Assembly (NCBI RefSeq): GCF_963931595.1
Contig: NZ_OZ007030.1
Coordinates: 2,162,481 to 2,226,480, forward strand
Direction of reading: 5' to 3'
DNA length: 64,000 nt
Source: an uncultured Subdoligranulum sp.
Lineage (GTDB): Bacteria; Bacillota; Clostridia; Oscillospirales; Ruminococcaceae
How positions within the stretch are numbered: position 1 is the first letter of the stretch; each line of letters starts with the position of its first letter. The notes under the pieces were generated by a model, which was not told the origin of the DNA, made no database searches, and worked only from the letters and a program-made list of their open reading frames with translations. This document shows positions 24,033 to 31,362 of this stretch, piece after piece. The translations under genes were made by a program, and so were the position numbers.

Positions 24033-25253
24033 ATGAACTGCGCAAATGAGTTCGCTTTTTTTCTGAAAGTGCTGGAAAAGTCCGGTATCGGCAGCCGGGA
24101 ATTCACCCTGCCCGCCGAGACCGACCTGGAGATCGACGCCGGTCTGCGCTGGCAGCTGGGGGTGACACCTTCGGTGTTTGCGGGCTGCCAGATGTTTTTC
24201 TCCCACATGGAGGCCGGCCCGGTGTATCATGTCACCGACCGGTTTTATCTGCACTATCTGTTTTTTCTGCTGCCCGACGCGCTCCACTGCATGGTCGTGG
24301 GGCCTTACCTTTCCATCCGTCCCTCGGGACAGCAGATCCTGGAAACGGCAGAGCACTACGAACTGCCCCCGGCCCGGGCACACCTGCTGGAGGAATTCTA
24401 CCCCACCCTGCCTCAGATCGCCGACAACAGCCCCTTCTACGCCATGCTCTACACTCTGTGCGAACTGCTGTACGGCCACCAGGCCGAGGTTCGCCCCATC
24501 AGTCTGGAGGATGAATTTTCCCCCGCTGCCCTCTCGGTGCCCACCCGGGAGGCCGATCTGCCCGCCGCCATGCAGCGGCTGGAGATCCGCTACCAGCTGG
24601 AAGATGACATGCTGCAGGCGGTGACCGACGGAGACCGTCCCCGGCTGCATCAGCTGCTCCACGACGTAGACCTGAATGTGGCGGTGGAACCCCGCCTGGC
24701 TGACCCGGTGCGCAACATCAAGAACTACTGTATCGTCCACAACACCGTACTTCGCAAGGCCGCCCAGCGGGGCGGGGTGCATCCCATCTATCTGGATGAT
24801 CTGTCCCGCACCTGTGCCGCCCGCATCGAACAGCTGCCCACCACCGGCGCCGCCCAGCGGCTGGTGCTGGAGATGGCCGACCAGTATTGTCTTCTGGTGC
24901 AGCGCCACAGCAATGACGGGTACTCCAAGCCGGTGCAGACCGCCGTCCTGTATGTCCGCCAGCATCTGTCCGAACCGCTGAACCTGCGCACTGTAGCCGC
25001 CGCCCTGGACTGCAACGCCAGCTATTTTTCCGCCCGCTTCAAAAAGGAGACCGGCCAGCCCCTGACTGAATTCATCCTTCAGGAGCGGATGCGGCTGGCG
25101 GTCAGTCTGTTGGTCGGCACCCGGCTGCAGGTCCAGACCATCGCCCAGCACTGCGGTTTTCTGGATGTAAACTACTTTTCCCGCATTTTCCGCCAGACCA
25201 CCGGCACCAGTCCCAGCGAATACCGCAGGACCGGCCGTGCCCTCCAGCTGTGA
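24033..25253 (+). CDS. AraC-family regulator, divergent from the GH2/GPH operon
   Basis: A 406-residue regulator. The last 100 residues hold two HTH motifs (LRTVAAALDCNASYFSARFK and VQTIAQHCGFLDVNYFSRIF) ending TGTSPSEYRR as in AraC proteins. The first 300 residues are an unassigned sensory region of the type found in Clostridial AraC proteins with PAS- or DUF-like N-termini. Start: ATG 24033 has CGAGG 11 nt upstream; an earlier ATG at 23988 in the same frame would add 15 residues and cannot be excluded. The 175-220 nt between it and the symporter gene is AT-rich and contains two CGTTGT copies (23869 and 23876 area), a possible binding site. It presumably activates the galactoside operon. Confidence 0.82.
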   Translation: MNCANEFAFFLKVLEKSGIGSREFTLPAETDLEIDAGLRWQLGVTPSVFAGCQMFFSHMEAGPVYHVTDRFYLHYLFFLLPDALHCMVVGPYLSIRPSGQQILETAEHYELPPARAHLLEEFYPTLPQIADNSPFYAMLYTLCELLYGHQAEVRPISLEDEFSPAALSVPTREADLPAAMQRLEIRYQLEDDMLQAVTDGDRPRLHQLLHDVDLNVAVEPRLADPVRNIKNYCIVHNTVLRKAAQRGGVHPIYLDDLSRTCAARIEQLPTTGAAQRLVLEMADQYCLLVQRHSNDGYSKPVQTAVLYVRQHLSEPLNLRTVAAALDCNASYFSARFKKETGQPLTEFILQERMRLAVSLLVGTRLQVQTIAQHCGFLDVNYFSRIFRQTTGTSPSEYRRTGRALQL

Positions 25254-25381
25254 TCTCTTTTCCGGACAGATCCGCCTTTTTGTCCATTGCACCGTATCGC
25301 TCCCTTGGGTAAGGTAAAGTCACCCGGGGTGGGTATAAACGGACCCGCACCGCCGCATACCAATGACGGGAGGAACTGTGC

Positions 25382-25927
25382 ATGAAAAACAATCGTCATT
25401 CCATCGACCGCAGCCTGATGAACCTGATCCTCTGCATCGGCGAGATCGTCATCGGCGCCTTGCTGCTCATCAACCCCATCGCCTTCACCTCCGCCGTGCT
25501 GGTGGCGCTGGGGGTCATCCTCGTCCTGCTGGGCGGTGCCCGCCTGATGGGCTATTTCCGCGCTGCCCCCGAGGTGGCCGCCCAGAGCGGCGGCCTGGTC
25601 ACCGGGCTGAGCTTTCTGCTGGCGGGCCTGTTCTGCATCTTCCGGTGGGAATGGTTCGTCCTCACCTTTCCCATCCTGACGGTGGTCTACGGGGTGCTCA
25701 CCCTGGCCAACGGCATCAACAAACTGCAGTGGGCCGTGGACGCTCTGCGGCTGGACCAGAAATACTGGTATCTGGCCATGATCGGCGCCGGCCTGACGCT
25801 GGTCTTCGGGGCGCTGATCGTCTTCAACCCCTTCACCACCACCTCGGTGCTGTGGACCTTCATCGGCATTTCGCTGATCATCGAGGCAGTACTGGACATC
25901 CTCTGTTTCGTATTCGGGAAAAAATAA
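25382..25927 (+). CDS. HdeD/DUF308 family membrane protein
   Basis: A 181-residue protein with six predicted helices in paired arrangement, including ILCIGEIVIGALLLINPIAF, VLVALGVILVLLGGARL and LTLVFGALIVFNPFTTTSVL. The repeated 'G..L...P' layout is typical of the HdeD (DUF308) family. In enteric bacteria HdeD is linked to acid tolerance; here the role is unknown. GACGGGAGGAAC precedes the ATG. It is a single gene converging on the MATE gene across a shared terminator. Confidence 0.85.
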   Translation: MKNNRHSIDRSLMNLILCIGEIVIGALLLINPIAFTSAVLVALGVILVLLGGARLMGYFRAAPEVAAQSGGLVTGLSFLLAGLFCIFRWEWFVLTFPILTVVYGVLTLANGINKLQWAVDALRLDQKYWYLAMIGAGLTLVFGALIVFNPFTTTSVLWTFIGISLIIEAVLDILCFVFGKK

Positions 25928-25933
25928 GAAAAC

Positions 25934-25963
25934 CCCGGCCGGAGGCAGCAGCCTCCGGCCGGG
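25934..25963 (-). terminator. Terminator between the DUF308 and MATE genes
   Basis: CCCGGCCGGAGG pairs with CCTCCGGCCGGG. On the minus strand GTTTTCTT follows, serving the MATE gene; it probably also stops the DUF308 transcript. Confidence 0.8.
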
Positions 25964-25981
25964 ATGGCTTGTATGAAGCGG

Positions 25982-26707
25982 TCAGACCGCAAAGGCGGGA
26001 CGACGGGTGCGGTAGACATAGACCGAGAGCAGCACCGTCAGCACATCGGCTGTGATCTGGGCCCAGACGATGCCGTACATGCCGATGAGGAAATTCAGCA
26101 GGTAGAGCATGGGGATGTTGAACACCAGCCACCGCACCACGCCCAGGAACAGCGAGATGCGCCCGTTGCCGAAGCCCTGGAAGATGTAGACGGTGAAAAA
26201 GCTCAGGAACATGAGCGGCGTGGCCAGGATGCGGATGCGCAGGAAGGTGGCGGCCAGCGACACCGTAGCGCTGTCCGAGATGAAGACCCGGACAATCCAG
26301 GGGGTGAACAGTTCGTACAGCAGGATGCTGGCGGCGGCCACCACCAGGCCGGTGCCCAGAGAGAGCCGGATGACCCGGTTCATCCGCTTTTCGTTTCCCG
26401 AAGCGCAGTTGTAGGCCACCAGCGGCACCATGCCCTGGCAGATGCCGATGCCCACGTTGAGGGGCAGCCGCTCCACCTTGAGCACAATGCCGATGGCCGC
26501 CAGGGAGGCAAGACAGGTCAGCATGTTGAAGACCGGCAGAATCAGCGAAGCCCCCGCCAGCATATAGGGGTTATTGGTGCGGCCGATATAAAAGGTATCG
26601 GCCATGTTGTAGATCAGCACAATGATCTGACTGACGGCGGCCGGCACGATCATCTTTCGCAGCGCCACCGGCACCGGCAGGGACTCAAACAGTTCCTTTT
26701 TGTCCAT
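25982..26707 (-). CDS. MATE efflux family protein with a large internal deletion
   Basis: 241 residues against about 450 in normal MATE transporters. The start (MDKKELFESLPVPVALRKMI, ADTFYIGRTNNPYMLAGASL) covers the first two helices. The text then jumps from LPVFNMLTCLASLA to AIGIVLKVERLPLNVGIGIC, which in intact relatives lies in the second half. About 200 residues (five to six helices) are absent but the frame is preserved. The second half runs normally to its end. Two intact MATE genes in the window (39244 and 62933) allow direct comparison. The shortened protein lacks one half of the pseudo-symmetric channel and should not transport. RBS GGAGG lies before ATG 26707. Confidence 0.8.
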   Translation of the reverse strand: MDKKELFESLPVPVALRKMIVPAAVSQIIVLIYNMADTFYIGRTNNPYMLAGASLILPVFNMLTCLASLAAIGIVLKVERLPLNVGIGICQGMVPLVAYNCASGNEKRMNRVIRLSLGTGLVVAAASILLYELFTPWIVRVFISDSATVSLAATFLRIRILATPLMFLSFFTVYIFQGFGNGRISLFLGVVRWLVFNIPMLYLLNFLIGMYGIVWAQITADVLTVLLSVYVYRTRRPAFAV

Positions 26708-26792
26708 CCGGGCGACCTCCTTTTCCCATAGGGTACAGATTCAGTATACTCCTCCGGGAGAAAAAAGTCATTTCTTTCCCGAAAATGGAAAA

Positions 26793-26820
26793 CCGCAGAC
26801 ACCCCGAAAGGCGTCTGCGG
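26793..26820 (-). terminator. Terminator of the DtxR-family gene
   Basis: CCGCAGAC pairs with GTCTGCGG, followed on the minus strand by GTTTTCC. Confidence 0.75.
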
Positions 26821-26837
26821 CAGGCAGAATCATTTTG

Positions 26838-27215
26838 TCAGGAATGCATCCCTTCGCGCTCGGCGAAGGCGATCATCTTGCTGTAGGTTTCCTCGCTGAG
26901 ATCATGCTCGATCTTGCAGGCATCGTGGGCGGCCACCTCGGGGTCCACCCCCAGCGCCACAAAAAACCGGGTCAGCTTGCGGTGCCGGTCGTAGATGCGC
27001 CGGGCGATGACCATGCCGGGCTCCTCCAGGTGGATGTAGCCGTCGCCGTCCACCGAGATATAGCCGTTTTCCCGCAGGTTCTTCATGGCCACGCTGACGC
27101 TGGGCTTGGAGAATCCCATGGCCACCGCGATGTCGATGGAACGCACCGAGCCCTTCTGCTCCTGCAGCATGAGGATTTTTTCCAGATAGTCTTCGGCCGA
27201 TTCATGGATGTTCAT
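26838..27215 (-). CDS. DtxR/MntR-family metal-dependent repressor
   Basis: A 125-residue regulator: winged HTH at residues 5-65 (SIDIAVAMGFSKPSVSVAMK) and a dimerisation and metal domain thereafter. There is no SH3-like third domain. Predicted metal ligands are D9, E12, H78, C100, E103 and H104 (DACKIEHDLS). Cys at position 100 is the DtxR/IdeR choice where manganese-sensing MntR has Glu, while D9 is the MntR choice. Iron sensing is therefore more likely than manganese, but the set is mixed. It lies directly downstream of the feo operon with its own promoter. It is the best candidate for binding the RTTAG-N6-CTAAY boxes in front of feoA and the ABC operon. Confidence 0.85.
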   Translation of the reverse strand: MNIHESAEDYLEKILMLQEQKGSVRSIDIAVAMGFSKPSVSVAMKNLRENGYISVDGDGYIHLEEPGMVIARRIYDRHRKLTRFFVALGVDPEVAAHDACKIEHDLSEETYSKMIAFAEREGMHS

Positions 27216-27250
27216 CGGCGCGGCCCCCTTTCGGTACGGTATGTGCTACT

Positions 27251-27279
27251 ACTATACCACGGGTCGGGCCTTTTTGCAA
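27251..27279 (-). promoter_or_regulatory. Sigma-A promoter of the DtxR-family gene
   Basis: TTGCAA (27274-27279), 17 bp, TATAGT (27251-27256) on the minus strand. No RTTAG-N6-CTAAY palindrome is present here, so the regulator may not repress itself. Confidence 0.7.
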
Positions 27280-27285
27280 CCGAAA

Positions 27286-27317
27286 GCGGGGCGCCGGCCC
27301 GCAGACCGACGCCCCGC
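27286..27317 (-). terminator. Terminator of the feo operon
   Basis: GCGGGGCG and CGCCCCGC form the stem, with TTTC following on the minus strand. It lies between the Cys-rich protein gene and the dtxR-like gene. Confidence 0.6.
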
Positions 27318-27329
27318 CGGGGGAGCATC

Positions 27330-27536
27330 TCAGGATTCGCCGTGGTGGCAGCAACCACCGTGGCAGCTGCTGCATCCACCGCTGCAACTGCCCGAGCAGC
27401 CGCAGCTGCCGCCACAGTCGCCGCAGCAGCCGCCCGACTTGTGGTGGCGCCAGAGCAGCCAGCCGGTGCCGCCGAAGATAAGCGCCGCCCCGATGAGGGT
27501 AGGCAGGTTGAAATTGACCGCCAGAAATTCCAGCAT
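27330..27536 (-). CDS. FeoB-associated Cys-rich membrane protein
   Basis: A 68-residue protein with one N-terminal membrane helix (LPTLIGAALIFGGTGWLLW) followed by a short tail with eleven Cys and several His (CCGDCGGSCGCSGSC and CSSCHGGCCHHGES). This is the pattern of the FeoB-associated Cys-rich protein family, thought to help ferrous iron uptake, perhaps as a metal-binding or redox partner. ATG 27536 is chosen because AAAGGAG lies 8 nt upstream; the GTG nine bases earlier is too close to that site. It follows feoB by 24 nt as the last gene of the operon. Confidence 0.88.
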   Translation of the reverse strand: MLEFLAVNFNLPTLIGAALIFGGTGWLLWRHHKSGGCCGDCGGSCGCSGSCSGGCSSCHGGCCHHGES

Positions 27537-27560
27537 GTGGGGCACTCCTTTCAGATCAGG

Positions 27561-29750
27561 TCAGGATTTGGAGCGGATCAGCTTGCGGGTATCCACACTG
27601 ACCTCGTTGACGTTCTCGTACTTGTTGGGGCGGACCAGCAGCCAGACGGCCAGCGCCAGGATCGCCACCGCCACGATGGTGAAAAAGTTGAAGGCCACTT
27701 CGCCGGTGATGAGCCCGCCGATCTGGTAGACCACCAGGGAGGTGCAGTAGGCCAGCAGGCACATATAGCCGATGGCTGCCGCGGTCCACTTGCCGTTGTT
27801 CATCTCCCGCTTGATGGCGCCCATGGCCGCGAAGCAGGGGGCGCACAGCAGGTTGAAGATCATGAAGCTGTAGGCCGCCAGCGGGGTGAAGTAAGCCGGG
27901 ATCTGTGCCCAGATCTCGTCGCCGTTCTCGGAGACTTCGCCCGCGAAGCCGAACAGCACCGCCAGAGTAGAAACGACATTTTCCTTGGCGATCAGGCCGG
28001 TGACAGTGCCTACGGTGGCCTGCCAGAAGCCGAAGCCCAGGGGCGCAAAGATAAAGCTGACCGCGCCGCCGATGGACGCCAGCAGGCTGGTGTTGTTATC
28101 CTCCACCATGCCGAACTGCCCGTCGGTGAAGCCGAAGCCCTGCAGGAACCACAGCACGATGGTGGACGCCAGGATGACGGTGCCCGCGCGCTTGATGAAG
28201 GACCAGCCGCGCTCCCAGGTGGCGCGCAGCACGTTGCCCCAGGCCGGGATGTGGTAGGCGGGCAGTTCCATGACGAAGGGCGCGGGGTCGCCCGCAAAGA
28301 GCTTCGTCTTTTTGAGGATGATACCGGAGACGATGATGGCCGCCATGCCGATGAAGTAGGCCGAGGTGGCCACCAGGCCGGAACCGCCGAACAGCGCGCC
28401 CGCGAACAGGCCGATGATGGGCATTTTGGCGCTGCAGGGGATGAAGCAGGTGGTCATGATGGTCATGCGGCGGTCGCGCTCATTCTCGATGGTGCGGGAC
28501 GCCATGACGCCGGGCACGCCGCAGCCGGTGCCCACCAGCATGGGGATGAAGCTCTTGCCCGAGAGGCCGAACTTGCGGAAGATGCGGTCCATGATGAAGG
28601 CGACGCGGGCCATGTAGCCGATGTCCTCCAGGATGGAGAGCATCAGGAACAGCACCAGCATCTGGGGCACGAAGCCCAGCACGGCGCCCACGCCGGCCAC
28701 GATGCCGTCGTTGATGAGGCCGATAAGCCAGTCGGCGCAGCCGATGGAAACAAGGAAACCTTCCACCGCCGGGGGCACGATCTCGCCGAAGAGGACGTCG
28801 TTGGTCCAGTCGGTGGCCATGGTGCCGAAGGAGAAGCCGGTGCTGCCCATGGCGATGGTGTAGATCAGCGCCATGATGACCGCAAAGATGGGCAGCGCCA
28901 GGATGCGGTTGGTGACGATGCGGTCGATCTTGTCCGACAGGGTCAGGTGCTCGGTGCGGGCCTTTTTCTTCACCGACCGGCTGACCACCGTGTTGATGTA
29001 GGCGTAGCGCTGGTTGGTGATGATGCTCTCGGCGTCGTCGTCCATCTCCTTCTCGCAGTCGGCGACGTGCTCGTCGATGTGGCGCAGCAGTTCCGGGTCC
29101 AGCCCCAGCTCGGCCTGGACCTTGTCGTCCCGCTCGAACAGCTTGACGGCGTACCACCGCAGGAACCGCGGCTCCACCTTGCCCTGGATGGACTCCTCGA
29201 TGTGGGCGATGGCGTGCTCCACGCTGCCGGTAAAGACGTGGGGCAGCTCGCCCACCTTGCCCTCTTTGGCGGCCTGGACGGCCAGCTCCGCCGCCTGGCG
29301 GCTGCCCTCGCCCTTCAGGGCGCTGATCTCGATGGCTTCGCAGCCCAGCTCCTTGCTCAGGCGCTTGAGGTCGATCTTATCCCCGTTTTTGCGCACCAGG
29401 TCGATCATGTTCACCGCCATGACCACCGGGATGCCCAGTTCGATGAGCTGGGTGGTCAGGTAGAGGTTGCGCTCGATGTTGGTGCCGTCGATGATGTTGA
29501 GGATGGCGTCGGGCTTTTCCCCCACCAGGTAGCCGCGGGCCACCACTTCCTCCAGCGTGTAGGGCGAGAGGGAATAGATGCCGGGCAGGTCCTGGATGAC
29601 CACGTCGTTGTGGCCCTTGAGGCGGCCCTCCTTCTTTTCCACCGTGACGCCGGGCCAGTTGCCCACGTACTGGTTGGAGCCGGTCAGATCATTGAACAGC
29701 GTGGTCTTGCCGCAGTTCGGGTTGCCGGCCAGTGCGATCTTGATTGCCAT
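27561..29750 (-). CDS. feoB: Ferrous iron transport protein B
   Basis: A 729-residue Fe(II) transporter. The N-terminal G domain shows G1 GNPNCGKTT, G3 DLPGIYSLSPY and G4 NMID. A helical spacer leads to the membrane part with the two Gate motifs; TGCGVPGVMASRTIENERDR and TTCFIPCSAKMPII hold the conserved Cys residues. The C-terminus (KYENVNEVSVDTRKLIRSKS) is cytoplasmic and basic. Start ATG 29750 follows AAAGGGG; the frame could be extended only by a TTG. It works with the two FeoA proteins upstream and the Cys-rich protein downstream. The operon promoter carries three iron-box-like palindromes. Confidence 0.96.
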   Translation of the reverse strand: MAIKIALAGNPNCGKTTLFNDLTGSNQYVGNWPGVTVEKKEGRLKGHNDVVIQDLPGIYSLSPYTLEEVVARGYLVGEKPDAILNIIDGTNIERNLYLTTQLIELGIPVVMAVNMIDLVRKNGDKIDLKRLSKELGCEAIEISALKGEGSRQAAELAVQAAKEGKVGELPHVFTGSVEHAIAHIEESIQGKVEPRFLRWYAVKLFERDDKVQAELGLDPELLRHIDEHVADCEKEMDDDAESIITNQRYAYINTVVSRSVKKKARTEHLTLSDKIDRIVTNRILALPIFAVIMALIYTIAMGSTGFSFGTMATDWTNDVLFGEIVPPAVEGFLVSIGCADWLIGLINDGIVAGVGAVLGFVPQMLVLFLMLSILEDIGYMARVAFIMDRIFRKFGLSGKSFIPMLVGTGCGVPGVMASRTIENERDRRMTIMTTCFIPCSAKMPIIGLFAGALFGGSGLVATSAYFIGMAAIIVSGIILKKTKLFAGDPAPFVMELPAYHIPAWGNVLRATWERGWSFIKRAGTVILASTIVLWFLQGFGFTDGQFGMVEDNNTSLLASIGGAVSFIFAPLGFGFWQATVGTVTGLIAKENVVSTLAVLFGFAGEVSENGDEIWAQIPAYFTPLAAYSFMIFNLLCAPCFAAMGAIKREMNNGKWTAAAIGYMCLLAYCTSLVVYQIGGLITGEVAFNFFTIVAVAILALAVWLLVRPNKYENVNEVSVDTRKLIRSKS

Positions 29751-29798
29751 TGCCAAAATACCCCTTTCTCTATGCCTGGAACCAGGCGCCTGCTTTGG

Positions 29799-30020
29799 TC
29801 ACTCGACTTCCACCATGGCGGCGTCGGCCTTGCGGATGCTCAGTTCATAGTTGCGCACCGTCAGTTCCAGCGGGTCCCCCAGTGGTGCCACCTTGCGCAG
29901 GTACACCTGGGTGCCCTTGGTCAGACCCATATCCATGATGCGCCGCCGCACCGGCCCTTCGCCGTGCAGCCGCACCACCGTGGCGGTCTGGCCCACTTTC
30001 AGCTCTTTCAATGTCTTCAT
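29799..30020 (-). CDS. feoA: Ferrous iron transport protein A (second copy)
   Basis: A 73-residue FeoA: a small SH3-like beta-barrel with KELKVGQTATVVRLHGEGPV, RRRIMDMGLTKGTQVYLRKV and LGDPLELTVRNYELSIRKAD, all typical. FeoA is cytoplasmic and needed for FeoB-dependent iron uptake, probably by contacting FeoB. It is preceded by GGGGAGGA and lies 48 nt upstream of feoB. Two feoA genes in tandem before feoB is a common Clostridial arrangement. Confidence 0.93.
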   Translation of the reverse strand: MKTLKELKVGQTATVVRLHGEGPVRRRIMDMGLTKGTQVYLRKVAPLGDPLELTVRNYELSIRKADAAMVEVE

Positions 30021-30079
30021 TGCGTATCCTCCCCGCTTGTTTGTATCGTCACGGCGCATGCGCGCCGCTTCCGTTTCCG

Positions 30080-30292
30080 TCAGGCCACCAGAATCCGCAG
30101 GGCCAGCGTTTTGTCCAGCGCCACCCGACTCTCCTGCACCTGCAGGATCAGGTTGCCCCCCAACACGTTCACCACCGTCACACTGGCTCCCACCACGAAC
30201 CCCAGCTCCGCCAGGTGCTGGCGCACCTCGTCCCGGCCGGTGATCCGGCAGATGCGGACGGTCTGCCCCGCCTGTACCATCGTCAGCGGCAT
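30080..30292 (-). CDS. feoA: Ferrous iron transport protein A (first copy)
   Basis: A 70-residue FeoA paralogue (MPLTMVQAGQTVRICRITGR, RQHLAELGFVVGASVTVVNV, GGNLILQVQESRVALDKTLA). It is clearly diverged from the second copy but has the same barrel length and the conserved LGF/G...V pattern. AAAGGAGGGAAC precedes ATG 30292. It is the first gene of the feo operon, so its leader contains the promoter and operators described separately. The two copies probably have different partners or form a heteromer; this is not known. Confidence 0.92.
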   Translation of the reverse strand: MPLTMVQAGQTVRICRITGRDEVRQHLAELGFVVGASVTVVNVLGGNLILQVQESRVALDKTLALRILVA

Positions 30293-30326
30293 GGTTGTTC
30301 CCTCCTTTGCCGGTTTGCATTTTGTT

Positions 30327-30342
30327 GTTAGTTTTAACTAAT
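30327..30342. promoter_or_regulatory. Iron-box-like operator, feo copy 1 (leader)
   Basis: GTTAG TTTTAA CTAAT, 35 nt upstream of the feoA start. It belongs to the RTTAG-N6-CTAAY set. Confidence 0.65.
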
Positions 30343-30351
30343 CATCGAGCC

Positions 30352-30380
30352 CAAAAGAAACGCCGCAACGGGGCGGCGTT
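30352..30380 (-). terminator. Terminator-like hairpin in the feo leader
   Basis: On the minus strand AACGCCGC pairs with GCGGCGTT and is followed by TCTTTT. It lies between two operators and ahead of feoA, so it may be an attenuator or the end of a short leader RNA. Confidence 0.5.
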
Positions 30381-30393
30381 GGACCCGGTCAAT

Positions 30394-30409
30394 GTTAGCT
30401 ATAACTAAT
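30394..30409. promoter_or_regulatory. Iron-box-like operator, feo copy 2 (leader)
   Basis: GTTAG CTATAA CTAAT, 67 bp from copy 1 (start to start) and 109 bp from copy 3. Confidence 0.65.
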
Positions 30410-30502
30410 CATTTGCTTTGAGAAAGCCGCGCCACACGGTAGGTCCTCCGCACGGCACGGTCCTTCTTGGGAAAACAGGGCGTACACCCTGTGTCTGGCT
30501 TG

Positions 30503-30553
30503 GTTAGTTTTTTCTAACACCGATACTATACCACGGTGCCCGGGGATTGTCAA
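30503..30553 (-). promoter_or_regulatory. feo promoter with overlapping iron-box-like operator (copy 3)
   Basis: TTGACA (30548-30553), 17 bp, TATAGT (30525-30530) on the minus strand. GTTAG TTTTTT CTAAC (30503-30518) starts 6 bp downstream of the -10 and covers the expected start of transcription. The geometry is almost identical at the ABC operon (4688-4739). Confidence 0.78.
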
Positions 30554-30562
30554 CGGGGATCG

Positions 30563-30601
30563 CAAAAAAAATCACAAAAAAAGAGAGGGGCCGTGCCCCT
30601 C
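30563..30601 (-). terminator. Terminator of the rubrerythrin gene
   Basis: GAGGGGC pairs with GCCCCTC, followed on the minus strand by TCTTTTTTTG and a second T run. Confidence 0.88.
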
Positions 30602-30614
30602 CCTTTGGGAGAAA

Positions 30615-31157
30615 TCAGTAGTTGCTGCTCTTGAGCTCGAAGTAGGCCTGGGGATGGGCGCAGACCGGGCACTTCACCGGCGCGTGCTGGCCGATGTAGA
30701 TATACCCGCAGTTGCGGCACTGCCAGACCTGCTCGGTCTCCCGGGCGAAGACCTTGCCGGCCTCGATGTTGGCGGCCAGGGCCTTGTAGCGCTCCTCGTG
30801 CTCCTTCTCGATGGAGGCCACCATGGTGAAGAGGGCCGCGATCTGGTCAAAGCCTTCCTCCTTGGCCTCGGCGGCCATCCGCGGATACATGGAGGTGTGC
30901 TCCTCGTTCTCGCCGGCGGCGGCCATCTTCAGGCAGGTCAGAGTGTCGGGGATCTCGCCGTTCTCCATCAGGAGCTTGAACCAGATCTTGGCATGCTCCT
31001 TCTCGTTGTTGGCGGTGGCGTCAAAGATGGAGGCAATCTGCTCATAGCCTTCCTTCTTGGCCTTGGATGCAAAGTAGGTGTACTTGTTGCGGGCCTGGCT
31101 TTCACCGGCAAACGCTTCCCACAAATTTTTCTCGGTCTTGCTACCCTTGAGTTCCAT
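30615..31157 (-). CDS. rbr: Rubrerythrin
   Basis: A 180-residue rubrerythrin. The four-helix diiron domain carries the paired Glu-x-x-His motifs (FAGESQARNKYTYFASKA, NNEKEHAKIWF, VASIEKEHEERY). The C-terminal rubredoxin domain has CRNCGYIYIG and CPVCAHPQAYFEL, giving the Fe(Cys)4 site. It reduces hydrogen peroxide in the cytoplasm of anaerobes using electrons from rubredoxin or NADH:rubredoxin reductase. The RBS CGGAGGTAAG precedes the ATG. It is transcribed divergently from a PerR-like regulator, with several 7-1-7 palindromes in the shared promoter region, so peroxide-responsive repression is likely. Confidence 0.95.
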   Translation of the reverse strand: MELKGSKTEKNLWEAFAGESQARNKYTYFASKAKKEGYEQIASIFDATANNEKEHAKIWFKLLMENGEIPDTLTCLKMAAAGENEEHTSMYPRMAAEAKEEGFDQIAALFTMVASIEKEHEERYKALAANIEAGKVFARETEQVWQCRNCGYIYIGQHAPVKCPVCAHPQAYFELKSSNY

Positions 31158-31196
31158 ATTACTTACCTCCGTTTTATAGAATTCGTTCTGTTATTT

Positions 31197-31342
31197 CAAG
31201 AACCTGTCTTGCTATAGCCTCATTATATCATATTTTTTTACTCTGTCAAGCCTATTTTTAAGAATTATTCTTATTATTTGAAAAATTGCCTGTTGACAAA
31301 AATCAAGAAATCGTGTATTGTATCTTTTAAGATAAAGTCTTA
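31197..31342. promoter_or_regulatory. Divergent rbr/perR promoters with three Per/Fur-type 7-1-7 boxes
   Basis: rbr promoter (minus): TTGACA 31244-31249, 16 bp, TATAAT 31222-31227. perR promoter (plus): TTGACA 31293-31298, 17 bp, TATTGT 31316-31321. A perfect 7-1-7 palindrome TAAGAAT-T-ATTCTTA lies between them (31259-31273). Imperfect copies follow each -10: CAAGAAC-C-TGTCTTG (31197-31211) for rbr and TAAGATA-A-AGTCTTA (31328-31342) for perR. Confidence 0.75.
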
Positions 31343-31362
31343 TTCAGGAAGGAGGCCCGCCC

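Noticed and set aside
26700..30341. A plus-strand frame of about 1,200 codons opposite dtxR and feo
   Set aside because: It covers the complete feoB and feoA genes in antisense and lacks any recognisable motif.
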